25,031 nucleotides of DNA, taken from positions 1 through 25,031 of the IMG/VR virus record IMGVR_UViG_3300025000_000395, one strand, 5' to 3'. A model generated the notes under the pieces. It made no database searches. It was not told the DNA's origin and was given only the letters and a program-made list of their open reading frames with translations. A program made the translations under genes and the position numbers. The DNA comes from a virus. The stretch's first letter is position 1, and each line of letters opens with the position of its first letter. Below, in pieces: positions 14,514 through 21,350 of the stretch.

Positions 14514-14542
14514 ATTATAATTAAACATGTATTAACACGCAA
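14514..14542 (-). promoter_or_regulatory. repressor (lysogeny) promoter
   Basis: On the minus strand TTGCGT (14542-14537), 17 bases, TATAAT (14519-14514). The -35 box lies within a CGCAACAA operator-like site, so the repressor may control its own synthesis. Confidence 0.75.
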
Positions 14543-14638
14543 CAATTATTTTAAAAAATTGCTTTATTTTGTTGCGCAATGTATTGACAATCTTAATATA
14601 TGATTTATAATTTTAAATATGATACGTAGCGCAACAAA
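14537..14638. promoter_or_regulatory. operator sites of the immunity switch
   Basis: GCGCAACAAA is present at 14568-14577 (minus strand; with TTGCGCAA palindrome at 14572-14579) and 14629-14638 (plus), with a weaker match at 14537-14546. They flank both divergent promoters: one on the leftward -35, one just upstream of the rightward -35 and one just downstream of the rightward start site. This is the layout expected for CI/Cro control. Confidence 0.7.
14584..14611 (+). promoter_or_regulatory. early (lytic) promoter
   Basis: TTGACA (14584-14589), 16 bases and TATAAT (14606-14611): both boxes are perfect. It drives the cro-like gene and the early genes and is bracketed by operator repeats. Confidence 0.88.
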
Positions 14639-14654
14639 GAAAGGAGGCGAGATG

Positions 14655-14921
14655 ATGAGGATTAAGCCGATCGGCACATATTTAACAGAAAAACAAATTG
14701 GCATGATTAAAGAAAGAATCTTCATGAGCAAAACAAACTTGCGGAAAATGGCTGATGAGATGATTATTAGCCCAACTACGCTCTGCAATAAAGTTAACGG
14801 CAGGAGCGAATTAACACAAACCGAAATATACAATTTGAGTATGATTTTAGATATACCAGTTGATGAAATTTCGGATTATTTTTTTGACGATATGTTACGC
14901 AGCGCAACAAAAAAGCAATAA
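14655..14921 (+). CDS. Cro-like helix-turn-helix regulator
   Basis: Encodes 88 residues from the ATG at 14655, seven bases after AAGGAGG; an ATG at 14652 is too close and one at 14619 has no ribosome site. Residues 25-75 hold a small XRE-type fold (TNLRKMADEMIISPTTLCNK, then LTQTEIYNLSMILDIPVDEI). As first gene after the early promoter and divergent from the repressor it fits a Cro role, shutting off repressor synthesis during lytic growth. Its last codons contain another copy of the operator repeat. Confidence 0.85.
   Translation: MRIKPIGTYLTEKQIGMIKERIFMSKTNLRKMADEMIISPTTLCNKVNGRSELTQTEIYNLSMILDIPVDEISDYFFDDMLRSATKKQ
14897..14911 (+). repeat. operator-like repeat inside the cro-like 3' end
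   Basis: ACGCAGCGCAACAAA matches ACGTAGCGCAACAAA at 14624-14638 at 14 of 15 bases. Both are in the same orientation, 273 bases apart, one just before and one just inside the end of the cro-like gene. Confidence 0.75.
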
Positions 14922-14956
14922 AATGAATGAGCTGCAAAACAGAAAGGAGCAACACA

Positions 14957-15604
14957 ATGGACAAGCTAGTATTTTTAGACCCGGATGATATTCAGGAAAC
15001 GCCGTTCACAACTTCAAAAGTTATAGCTGATCACGGCAAGGTCAAGCATCACGCTTTACAACAAATGATTTTAAAGTATCAGGAAGACGTTGAAGAGTTC
15101 GGGAAGCTCGCATTTGAAATGCGACCTTTGGACAACGGACAGTCTGAAAAAGTCTATCACCTGAACGAAGAACAAGCGACTTTGCTCATAACCTACATGA
15201 AAAACACGGAGCCGGTTCGCAGATTCAAAAAGGCGCTGGTCAAACAATTCTATATCATGCAGAAAGAATTGACCTCACGCAAAGTCACAAGGCAGATCGG
15301 CAAGGAAGCGAGAGAAGCGCTCACAAACGCGATTCAAATGTTGCCGGACAGTCCGCACAAAGAAATGAAGTACAAGCATTACACCGATTTGGTTTACAAG
15401 ATTGTTTTTGAGATGAACTCGAAACAATTGAGAGAATCATTCGGATTGGCAAAGGGCGATGACCTAAGAAACAGATTTTCGGCGACAGAGCTTGATCGCG
15501 TTTTAAAGCTCGAAAGACAGGTCAGCGTATTACTTGAACTCGGCTATGATTATCGGGCTATAAAAGAGGCATTAAACAAGGCCCCGATGTTGATGGCAGG
15601 ATAG
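14957..15604 (+). CDS. Rha-family phage regulatory protein
   Basis: Encodes 215 residues from the ATG at 14957, preceded by AAAGGAG; an earlier in-frame ATG (14927) lacks a site. The first 110 residues (PFTTSKVIADHGKVKHHALQ, LKYQEDVEEFGKLAF, KVYHLNEEQATLLITYMKNT, FKKALVKQFYIMQ) match the Rha domain, a DNA-binding-like module common in phage early genes and named for a protein that impairs P22 growth in hosts lacking integration host factor. The C-terminal half (KYKHYTDLVYKIVFEMNSKQ, LKLERQVSVLLELGYDY) resembles the ORF6C-type helical segment. It probably tunes the lysis-lysogeny decision. Confidence 0.85.
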   Translation: MDKLVFLDPDDIQETPFTTSKVIADHGKVKHHALQQMILKYQEDVEEFGKLAFEMRPLDNGQSEKVYHLNEEQATLLITYMKNTEPVRRFKKALVKQFYIMQKELTSRKVTRQIGKEAREALTNAIQMLPDSPHKEMKYKHYTDLVYKIVFEMNSKQLRESFGLAKGDDLRNRFSATELDRVLKLERQVSVLLELGYDYRAIKEALNKAPMLMAG

Positions 15605-15639
15605 CAATAACAATCCAAACACGAAAGGAGGCGAAAGAG

Positions 15640-15936
15640 ATGGAAGAAAGAATTGAAATTAGACTTATTGGCAAAACGAAAGGCGCTTTGATTATGGCAT
15701 ATAGCTCAAACATACATGACACAACTCCGGCGCAGGTCCGAACAGTTAAAGCAGAATACGGCAAGAGTGTAAACGAGAGCGAGATACTTATCAAAACGTG
15801 CGGAATGGCTATTGCTTGGGGTATTAACACCGTTTACGTTGATCCGTGGAATTGGGCCGAAGATTTGATTGATGATTTAAAGGAATTTGGGCTGAAAGTA
15901 AAAGAAAGGCCAACTGCTGTAACAGCTGACCCTTGA
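15640..15936 (+). CDS. hypothetical early protein
   Basis: Encodes 98 residues with a strong ribosome site inside a 16-base sequence repeated before the 82-aa gene. The first half is beta-rich (MEERIEIRLIGKTKGALIMA), and the end has DLIDDLKEFGLKVKERP. No family recognised. It converges with the minus-strand gene at 15939 with a gap of two bases. Confidence 0.65.
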   Translation: MEERIEIRLIGKTKGALIMAYSSNIHDTTPAQVRTVKAEYGKSVNESEILIKTCGMAIAWGINTVYVDPWNWAEDLIDDLKEFGLKVKERPTAVTADP

Positions 15937-15938
15937 GC

Positions 15939-16157
15939 CTACTCCTTGCCGCTCTCGGTAAGTAAGTGAATTACAAGCTCTTCGCAATAATTCTTAATCT
16001 TACTGGCTACCGAATAAACCAATTTAGAAATGTCATCGTTAGTAAACTTTTCACCTTTATCGGCAAAATCTTCAAGAGACTTAACAACAGACTCCCTGTA
16101 AGATTCGCCAACATCATCACTAAATTTTGCGGCAATGAATTTTACATCTTTACTCAA
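15939..16157 (-). CDS. small antisense-oriented protein in the early region
   Basis: Encodes 72 residues from a TTG preceded by GGGAGGTGAT, an excellent ribosome site in the correct spacing. It is charged and helical (KFIAAKFSDDVGESYRESVV, LEDFADKGEKFTNDDISKL) with no known family. The opposite-strand frame (15966-16235) is Ile/Phe/Arg-rich noise-like text without a ribosome site, so the minus strand is the likely coding strand. It stands alone against the early genes, with a TGGTA-N5-TACCA palindrome just upstream (16172-16186 region), implying separate regulation. Confidence 0.7.
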   Translation of the reverse strand: MSKDVKFIAAKFSDDVGESYRESVVKSLEDFADKGEKFTNDDISKLVYSVASKIKNYCEELVIHLLTESGKE

Positions 16158-16224
16158 ATATTAATCACCTCCCTCTGGTACATTTTACCACTTCGGGGGA
16201 TCGCAAGAAAGGAGGCGAAAGAAG

Positions 16225-16473
16225 ATGAAATATAAGGACATAGATCAGTGGTCAAGAATTGCTCAATTCGCGGACAAGCTTGTGGCTGAAGTCGCCGAAG
16301 TTTCAAAAGACGCGACGGAAGGATTCGATGCTTTGAAAATGGCAAAGAAAAAATTCCGTAAAAAATATTTTAGCACAATAGATTACGTTCGAACATATGA
16401 CGGATGGGTTTCAGGACTTGTATCAGCAATCACAGCACTTATCGTTTCGCTTATTTTACGGAAGATACGATGA
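16225..16473 (+). CDS. small protein with C-terminal membrane anchor
   Basis: Encodes 82 residues with AAAGGAGG upstream. The first 60 residues are charged and helical (WSRIAQFADKLVAEVAEVSK). A hydrophobic segment at about 62-78 (VSGLVSAITALIVSLIL) followed by RKIR looks like a tail anchor with the body in the cytoplasm. No family is recognised. It may be a small early membrane protein acting on the host envelope or exclusion. Confidence 0.6.
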   Translation: MKYKDIDQWSRIAQFADKLVAEVAEVSKDATEGFDALKMAKKKFRKKYFSTIDYVRTYDGWVSGLVSAITALIVSLILRKIR

Positions 16474-16497
16474 TAGCCACAAAGAAAGGACAAGCCA

Positions 16498-17229
16498 ATG
16501 AAACTATTAGAAAACGGAATTATCCCGGTATACGAATCAAAGACTGGACAAGCGGTAAACGCAAGAGACCTCCACGAATTTCTGGAAGTCGGCAGAGACT
16601 TCACAACATGGATTAAAGACCGCATTGAAAAGTACGGATTTACCGAAAATGAGGACTTTGTAATATTCCCCGAATCGGGGGAAAATCCCGGGCGGCCAAA
16701 AATGAAGTACATTCTCTCGCTCGACACAGCCAAAGAAATCGCAATGGTCGAAAACAATGAGCGCGGATCAGAGGCCCGGAAGTATTTCATCTCAATCGAG
16801 AAAAAATTCAAGCAGCTCGTCAAGCCAAAGTGCATCGAAGATGTGCTAATCGAATCACTCCAAGAAATGAAAAACATCAGGCTCGCTTTGACCGAGACAA
16901 AACAGGAAGTGCAAGCCATCCGCGACACGATAATTGTTTGCCCGGAAGACTGGCGCAAATACTGCGTAGATGCATTACGGAAAATCGCCTTCATAACCGG
17001 TATGAGTTACGAAGAGGTCAACCGGATAAGTTACGAAGCTTTTGACCTGAAGGGTTACGATCTGAATGCCAGGCTAAAGAACCGCCGCGAAACAGCTGAG
17101 TCATTTAGCGTATCAAGAACCAAAATCAATCTAATGAACAAGCTAGACTGCATTGGTGAGGACAAGCGCCTCATTAATACTTATGTCAATGTGGTCAAAG
17201 AAATGTCAGTCAAATACAAAGCGGCGTGA
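16498..17229 (+). CDS. AntA-type antirepressor with ORF6C domain
   Basis: Encodes 243 residues with AAAGGACA upstream. Residues 10-90 form the AntA/AntB antirepressor domain: AVNARDLHEFLEVGRDFTTW, YGFTENEDFVIF, a proline turn (NPGRPKMKYILSLDTAKEIA) and EARKYFISIEKKF. Residues 130-240 match the ORF6C helical domain (IIVCPEDWRKYCVDALRKIA, AFDLKGYDLNARLKNRRE, INTYVNVVKEM). Such proteins bind repressor and release it from operators. With the Rha-type gene upstream, this phage carries two ORF6C-like regulators. Confidence 0.88.
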   Translation: MKLLENGIIPVYESKTGQAVNARDLHEFLEVGRDFTTWIKDRIEKYGFTENEDFVIFPESGENPGRPKMKYILSLDTAKEIAMVENNERGSEARKYFISIEKKFKQLVKPKCIEDVLIESLQEMKNIRLALTETKQEVQAIRDTIIVCPEDWRKYCVDALRKIAFITGMSYEEVNRISYEAFDLKGYDLNARLKNRRETAESFSVSRTKINLMNKLDCIGEDKRLINTYVNVVKEMSVKYKAA

Positions 17230-17243
17230 AAGGAGAAAGTATC

Positions 17244-17495
17244 GTGAAAAAGAGCGACGAAAACAAAACCATAAAATTCCGACTTTTTATGTCTAATACG
17301 TTCCACCAATGCACATGCGCCAATGATTTAAAAATTTTAAGGGGAACAAAAATAATGGATTTCATTGACGTTGAATACGACAATGGCGACGAAGGCGTGC
17401 TATTCCTTTGCGAGGCCGCAGACGGCAAAGTCATCGAATTTACGTTCTTCGAAGATGGCTGTATTCATTTGTGCGAAAGGACTGATTTTCCATGA
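17244..17495 (+). CDS. hypothetical early protein
   Basis: Encodes 83 residues from a GTG at 17244 with AAGGAG ten bases upstream; an earlier GTG at 17226 overlaps the previous stop. It holds two Cys pairs (FHQCTCAND; GVLFLCEA ... GCIHLCER) and an acidic middle (DFIDVEYDNGDEG). It may be a small beta-rich fold; no family recognised. Its stop overlaps the start of the 26-aa gene. Confidence 0.6.
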   Translation: MKKSDENKTIKFRLFMSNTFHQCTCANDLKILRGTKIMDFIDVEYDNGDEGVLFLCEAADGKVIEFTFFEDGCIHLCERTDFP

Positions 17496-17572
17496 GCATC
17501 AAATGGCCTGACGCGATTATCATCATCGGAATATTCGCATTAATAACCGCAATTTACAGGAGGACAAAATGA
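17492..17572 (+). CDS. 26-residue membrane miniprotein
   Basis: ATG at 17492 overlaps the previous stop by four bases (ATGA), and the frame ends at TGA 17570-17572, overlapping the next ATG (17569) by four bases in the same way. It encodes MSIKWP, a hydrophobic stretch (DAIIIIGIFALITAIY) and a basic RRTK end: one membrane helix with a positive C-terminus. The ribosome site of the next gene (AGGAGG) lies in its last codons. The double overlap and clean composition support a real gene. I recall similar tiny membrane proteins in other Bacillota phages but no function. Confidence 0.65.
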   Translation: MSIKWPDAIIIIGIFALITAIYRRTK

Positions 17573-17877
17573 TAACAGTCGTAGTAGTAGAACCCGGTAA
17601 AGACCCGTACATCATGGAAATGCCAAACACACTCAAAGAGATGCAAAGCCTCGTTGGTGGATACATAGAGACTATCGCGCTTAAAGATGGATTCGTCATT
17701 GTATGTAACGCAGACGGCAAGCCGCTCAATCTACCGCCTAATCGCTGGAACGGCATCAACATGATATTCGGCACATTCTTTATATGTCGGCAAAAAGGCG
17801 GCAAATTCACATCGCTCAAATCCGGCATGATGGATTATTGGACGGCCAGATTTAAGTTGAACAGGAGGGTGAAGTGA
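17569..17877 (+). CDS. DUF3846-like protein
   Basis: Encodes 102 residues with AGGAGG in the preceding miniprotein gene. The motif set VVVVEPGKDPYIMEM, LKEMQSLVGGYIETIALKDG, ICNADGKPLNLPPNR-like text and IFGTFFICRQ is that of DUF3846, a small family of phage and mobile-element proteins often found near recombination genes. Function unknown. Confidence 0.82.
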   Translation: MITVVVVEPGKDPYIMEMPNTLKEMQSLVGGYIETIALKDGFVIVCNADGKPLNLPPNRWNGINMIFGTFFICRQKGGKFTSLKSGMMDYWTARFKLNRRVK

Positions 17878-18230
17878 TGGAAGATTGGAGCGAGTTTGGG
17901 TTTAGAAAAGATTATAAGCAGGAAGAAAGAGTCGTTAAGCAAGAAAAAATTGAGTATTGCGGCAAGGGTTTTTACGTTTCAACAATAGACCTCGGACTTG
18001 ACCATTCTTTCGGAGGCACAACGCCTTTATATTTCGAAACGATGATTTTCGCTACAGAAAACGGTCAAGTTAATTATCCCGATTTATATTGTGATAGATA
18101 CGAAACTCGCGATGAAGCTGCTATCGGGCATGCGGCGGTTATTACCACTTTTAAAAACAAAGCTTTTATGTTTAAAAATGGTCAATTAACAGTTGTCGGA
18201 GATGGAGAAGGAGGCGTTTATGCTGACTAA
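17877..18230 (+). CDS. hypothetical early protein
   Basis: Encodes 117 residues from the ATG at 17877, chosen over GTG 17874 because AGGAGGG is better spaced. The core YFETMIFATENGQVNYPDLY, CDRYETRDEAAIGHAAVI is a pattern I recall from short phage proteins in Bacillota, where the second part helps form a helix. Function unknown. It overlaps the downstream gene. Confidence 0.65.
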   Translation: MEDWSEFGFRKDYKQEERVVKQEKIEYCGKGFYVSTIDLGLDHSFGGTTPLYFETMIFATENGQVNYPDLYCDRYETRDEAAIGHAAVITTFKNKAFMFKNGQLTVVGDGEGGVYAD

Positions 18231-18477
18231 ACTGCAAGAATCACGGCTCGCTGCCATACATGACCTTCAAGGCTGGGCAACAGTGGCCCTGATCGTATTA
18301 TCGATAGTATGCGTGACTTTACTTGTGTGGTTCATCGTATGGCTAAAAAATCACGAAGAATGTGCTAGATGTGGCGAACTCTGCAAGCCAAATCAATATT
18401 ACCTAGAGAATCGCAAGGTCCATCCGATATGCGATAGGTGCTATGCGGAGGAAATGGAAAAGGAGGAGCGGAGATGA
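18220..18477 (+). CDS. membrane protein with C-terminal zinc-ribbon-like motif
   Basis: Encodes 85 residues from the ATG at 18220, with GGAGG five bases upstream, inside the end of the previous gene. A membrane segment covers about residues 17-39 (ATVALIVLSIVCVTLLVWFI). The cytoplasmic tail has C-ARC-GELC and C-DRC (ECARCGELC, HPICDRCYAEE), two CxxC pairs that could bind zinc. A small membrane-tethered zinc protein; role unknown. Confidence 0.65.
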   Translation: MLTKLQESRLAAIHDLQGWATVALIVLSIVCVTLLVWFIVWLKNHEECARCGELCKPNQYYLENRKVHPICDRCYAEEMEKEERR

Positions 18478-18644
18478 GCGAGGAAAAGAATTGCATGAAT
18501 TGCAGGGATGGACACATCTTGCCAGATCAAGGACGATGCGCGAAATGCTTTAGAGCTGGTGATTTTGTAAATTGGAAAGCAAAGAAAAAGCCCTCACTAT
18601 GGCAGCGGATGAAGATGAAGCGGAAAGGATTGGTAGAGAGATGA
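18474..18644 (+). CDS. small zinc-finger-like basic protein
   Basis: Encodes 56 residues from the ATG at 18474 (AGGAG upstream), overlapping the previous stop. NCMNCRDGHILPDQGRCAKC places two CxxC pairs about 14 residues apart, likely one zinc site, and the C-terminus is very basic (KAKKKPSLWQRMKMKRKG). It may bind nucleic acid. Confidence 0.65.
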   Translation: MSEEKNCMNCRDGHILPDQGRCAKCFRAGDFVNWKAKKKPSLWQRMKMKRKGLVER

Positions 18645-18832
18645 GCGATAAAACATTATTTGAACGCTGGCAACAGGCAAGGATGGCACTAAACCAAGCG
18701 GAGCATGATGTCGAAGAAGCGAAACCCGGATATGAGGACGGAGCTGCATACAGACTACTGGCGGCAAAGTCTGACTTGAACGCGATAAGCTGCGAAATGC
18801 GTAAAAAAGAGACTCCCAAAGGAGCCAAATAA
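18641..18832 (+). CDS. small coiled-coil protein
   Basis: Encodes 63 residues from the ATG at 18641, overlapping the previous stop by four bases (ATGA). The sequence is a helix with heptad spacing (LFERWQQARMALNQAEHDVE ... LLAAKSDLNAISCEM). There is no strong ribosome site, so translation probably depends on coupling. Function unknown. An upstream TTG at 18572 would give a longer but less likely form. Confidence 0.55.
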   Translation: MSDKTLFERWQQARMALNQAEHDVEEAKPGYEDGAAYRLLAAKSDLNAISCEMRKKETPKGAK

Positions 18833-18867
18833 AACAACAAAGTAATTATATCACAAATGGAGGACAA

Positions 18868-19074
18868 ATGGACAATTACGAAATAGAAGCGCTCTTGTAC
18901 TATATGAGACTAAAAAATCTCGGAATATCATGTGGGCTTGAATTAACCGGAAACAGGATAGATGACCCGATTGTGTGGATATATGACTTTGATATGTCAT
19001 CGCACAGATTTTCAGCTCAGGACTCGGCACAAAGCCGAATAGAACTCGATAAAATTTTAATGGAGGCAGAATGA
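18868..19074 (+). CDS. hypothetical early protein
   Basis: Encodes 68 residues with GGAGG seven bases before the ATG, after a 35-base gap. It is acidic and helical at the start (NYEIEALLYYMRLKNLGI). No motif is visible. It precedes and touches the Gam-like gene, so it is probably part of the recombination transcript. Confidence 0.6.
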   Translation: MDNYEIEALLYYMRLKNLGISCGLELTGNRIDDPIVWIYDFDMSSHRFSAQDSAQSRIELDKILMEAE

Positions 19075-19598
19075 TGGAGTATAACCCTGTAATAGCAGAA
19101 GAAGATGTATTTTCGATTACGGACGATAAAACCGCAGAATGGGCGATTAAGATTATTGCTCAACATAACGCGGAAAAGGCACGTCTAACGGAATTAGTAA
19201 ACGATGAAAAGGCGAAGCTGGCGATAAAAGAAGAGTCGATTAAAAAGCACTATGAGAACGAAACAAACTATCTTAAAGCGAAGCTGGCTGAATACTTTAA
19301 CGCTCTCAAACCCGAAGCCTTACACACTACCGATACTATGTTGAAGTACAAGCTATTGTCTGGAGAACTCGTTTATAAGTTGCCGAAGGAAGTAAAGGAA
19401 TATGACGATGACATCGTGATTCCGTTCCTCGAAAAGAATGGCATGGCAGACTACATAAAGACCGTTGCAAGCGTTAAAAAAGCCGAGCTGAATAAGATTA
19501 CCAAAATCGTAAATGGCGTGGTTATAGACGAGAATGGGACGGTCATAGAGGGCATTACAGTAGTCGAAAAGCCGGGCGAATTTGAGGTGAAAATATGA
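19074..19598 (+). CDS. Gam-family host-nuclease inhibitor
   Basis: Encodes 174 residues from the ATG at 19074, seven bases after GGAGG; ATG 19071 is also possible. An N-terminal helix (KTAEWAIKIIAQHNAEKARL), a long coiled coil (about 40-75), a middle strand (YKLLSGELVYKLPKEVKEYD) and NGMADYIKTVASVKKAEL then GTVIEGITVVEKPGEFEVK match the Mu Gam-type family in Bacillota phages. Gam binds DNA ends and protects them from exonucleases. Its place before an annealing protein fits phage recombination. Confidence 0.85.
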   Translation: MEYNPVIAEEDVFSITDDKTAEWAIKIIAQHNAEKARLTELVNDEKAKLAIKEESIKKHYENETNYLKAKLAEYFNALKPEALHTTDTMLKYKLLSGELVYKLPKEVKEYDDDIVIPFLEKNGMADYIKTVASVKKAELNKITKIVNGVVIDENGTVIEGITVVEKPGEFEVKI

Positions 19599-20293
19599 GC
19601 GACAATCTTAAGATTTACAATGCATATCGATCAGTTCCTGAAGAAGCTAAAAAGCCTATTTTGGGCGGCCATCTCAAAAATAAAACAGACATTAACCCTA
19701 TGTGGCGTATTAAAGTTTTAACCGAGCTTTTTGGCCCGTGCGGAACAGGTTGGTGGTATGAAATCACGAATAAGGAACTATACCCCGGGCCCAATGGAGA
19801 AGTGGCAGCAGTAGTTGATATTGATCTATTTTATAGGCTCAATGGTGATGTAAGCAATGCGGTACAGGGCACAGGTGGAAACACATTCATTCAAGGTGGT
19901 CATATGGATGATGACTGCTTTAAAAAAGCTTTAACAGATGCAATATCAGTAGCCGCAAAAGCCCTCGGCATCGGTGCAGATGTTTATTGGGAAAAAGACT
20001 GTACAAAGTATGACGTTGATAAAAGTGTGAGTGAACCGCAGAATATCCCTGCAAAAAGTGTGAATGACCCGAGGCTTGAATTAATGTGCAAGGCACTCAT
20101 CGACTCAGCCAGAGAAAAAGGCGTGGTAGTCGGCAAGAATTGGGATGCATTCATTCAGATTACAACAAAACTATATGAGCAAAAGAAAGTTACTTCGATT
20201 TATTCACACGATACAAACCAGAAGCTTGTCTGGACTGAGGCAGATATGAAGACTATTGCCGAAGTGTTAAACGGAGAGGAGCTGCCATTTTGA
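19595..20293 (+). CDS. Rad52-like single-strand annealing protein
   Basis: Encodes 232 residues, overlapping the Gam-like stop by four bases. The region YNAYRSVPEEAKKPILGGHL, DINPMWRIKVLTELFGPCGT, GWWYEITNKELYPGPNG, then DCFKKALTDAISVAAKALGI and GADVYW is typical of phage Rad52/Sak3-type (DUF1071-like) annealing proteins: a beta-rich core plus a helix ending in a lysine-containing motif. It would pair complementary single strands during replication or recombination. The final 70 residues (DPRLELMCKALIDSAREKGV...) are an accessory helical domain. The specific subfamily is uncertain. Confidence 0.78.
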   Translation: MSDNLKIYNAYRSVPEEAKKPILGGHLKNKTDINPMWRIKVLTELFGPCGTGWWYEITNKELYPGPNGEVAAVVDIDLFYRLNGDVSNAVQGTGGNTFIQGGHMDDDCFKKALTDAISVAAKALGIGADVYWEKDCTKYDVDKSVSEPQNIPAKSVNDPRLELMCKALIDSAREKGVVVGKNWDAFIQITTKLYEQKKVTSIYSHDTNQKLVWTEADMKTIAEVLNGEELPF

Positions 20294-20622
20294 GGGCCTG
20301 TATGCTATGCGGCATGACCTCTAACCTAGAGCGGCATCATATCATCCCCGGCAGAGGTAAACGTAAGGCCTGTGAGACAGAGGAAAGCGTAATAGACCTG
20401 TGCTATGGGTGTCATGTACACGTTCATTCCTCAAAGGGCAACGAAGACCTGATGCGCCTTAAACGGTATCTGCAAAAGAAATATTTTGAGCAGGGATTGA
20501 GCGAAGAAGATGTCAGGGTAAAGATGGGAGATAGGCTATATCTCAACGAGGAAGGAGAAATACATGGACTCAGGAATGGACTTAATTCTGGCGATGAGGT
20601 CAGCGCGGCAAAGTCTGATTGA
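20290..20622 (+). CDS. HNH-like zinc nuclease-fold protein
   Basis: Encodes 110 residues from a TTG at 20290, eight bases after GGAGAGGAG and overlapping the previous stop. It starts with ACMLCGMTSNLERHHIIPGR, followed by LCYGCHVHVHSSKG: two Cys pairs and the paired His of an HNH/NinG-like fold. The usual central Asn position appears as Ser (ESVIDLC), so nuclease activity is uncertain. It may process recombination intermediates with the annealing protein. The last 59 bases overlap the next gene. Confidence 0.75.
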   Translation: MRACMLCGMTSNLERHHIIPGRGKRKACETEESVIDLCYGCHVHVHSSKGNEDLMRLKRYLQKKYFEQGLSEEDVRVKMGDRLYLNEEGEIHGLRNGLNSGDEVSAAKSD

Positions 20623-20884
20623 TTGCGTATCGGCCATGAAAAACGAAGGGCGCAAGCTTGCCGAAGCAGAGAAAAATTATCGGGTAGCATTGTGCCAGAA
20701 GATTCTAACCGAGCGCGAAAAGGGATCAGATGTGTGTCGCGGAGACCCAGACGTCGCAGAATTGAAGTTTACGCGAGATTTAAGGGAGTCAGATTACAAA
20801 GTTGTGCAAGAGAAAATCAATCAAGTAAAACTTGAAATTCGGATATTAGACGGTGAAATCACCGCAGAGAGGAACGGACAATGA
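20564..20884 (+). CDS. coiled-coil phage protein
   Basis: Encodes 106 residues with AAGGAG six bases upstream; it begins inside the preceding gene. Two long helices (LIDCVSAMKNEGRKLAEAEK, YRVALCQKILTEREKGSDV; then ADVAELKF-like and NQVKLEIRILDGEI) flank a CRGDP turn. I recall this layout in uncharacterised Bacillota phage early proteins next to SSB genes. Its stop overlaps the SSB start. Confidence 0.7.
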   Translation: MDSGMDLILAMRSARQSLIDCVSAMKNEGRKLAEAEKNYRVALCQKILTEREKGSDVCRGDPDVAELKFTRDLRESDYKVVQEKINQVKLEIRILDGEITAERNGQ

Positions 20885-21225
20885 ATAAAATTTTTCTACT
20901 TGGAAGATTGACAGCAGAGCCAACAACAAAATACACAAACAACAACACCGCAGTAACCTCTTTTACCATAGCAGTAAACAGAAGATACGCTAAAGAGGGC
21001 GAGGATAAAGCAGACTTCATCAACATCGTATCATGGTCGAAGCTGGCCGAGTTCGTGGGCAAATATTTCATCAAGGGGATGCGGGTTGTAGTCATCGGCA
21101 GGATGCAGAATCGCTCATGGGAGACAGATGGCAAGAAACACTACGCCACGGAGATCATCGCAGAGGAAGCATATTTTGCAGACTCGAAGAAAGCGGAAGC
21201 AGGCGGATTCTTCCCGGACGAATAG
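20881..21225 (+). CDS. ssb: single-stranded DNA-binding protein
   Basis: Encodes 114 residues. The OB fold is clear: MNKIFLLGRLTAEPTTKYTN, AVTSFTIAVNRRYA, DFINIVSWSKLAEFVGKYF, KGMRVVVIGRMQNRSW. The C-terminus is short and ends GGFFPDE rather than the common DDDIPF tip, leaving only a weak acidic tail for partner binding. It coats single-stranded DNA for replication and works with the annealing protein upstream. Confidence 0.95.
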   Translation: MNKIFLLGRLTAEPTTKYTNNNTAVTSFTIAVNRRYAKEGEDKADFINIVSWSKLAEFVGKYFIKGMRVVVIGRMQNRSWETDGKKHYATEIIAEEAYFADSKKAEAGGFFPDE

Positions 21226-21245
21226 AGGAAGCGTGAGGTAGAGAA

Positions 21246-21350
21246 ATGAAAATTCAAGCGAATTTAAATCAAATTCTTACCAAAAACACATGCGGTTTTA
21301 ATGAAATTCACTTAAAATTTGCACTAAATTTCAACAGAAAGCAGGGATAA
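21246..21350 (+). CDS. possible 34-residue protein
   Basis: In the 127-base gap between the SSB and initiator genes an ATG at 21246 with GAGGTAGAG before it opens a 34-codon frame to TAA 21348-21350, two bases before the next ATG. The product is Asn/Lys-rich and hydrophilic (MKIQANLNQILTKN...). It may be a genuine small protein or merely a leader whose end carries the next ribosome site (CAGGGA). Nothing else is seen in the gap. Confidence 0.4.
   Translation: MKIQANLNQILTKNTCGFNEIHLKFALNFNRKQG

Noticed and set aside
15966-16235. 89-codon plus-strand frame opposite the 72-aa minus gene
   Set aside because: No ribosome site and unusual composition; the minus strand has a near-perfect ribosome site and a normal protein composition.
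16383-16994. 203-codon open frame on the minus strand
   Set aside because: It is the complement of the AntA antirepressor gene, Ser/Phe-rich without a ribosome site or recognisable motif.
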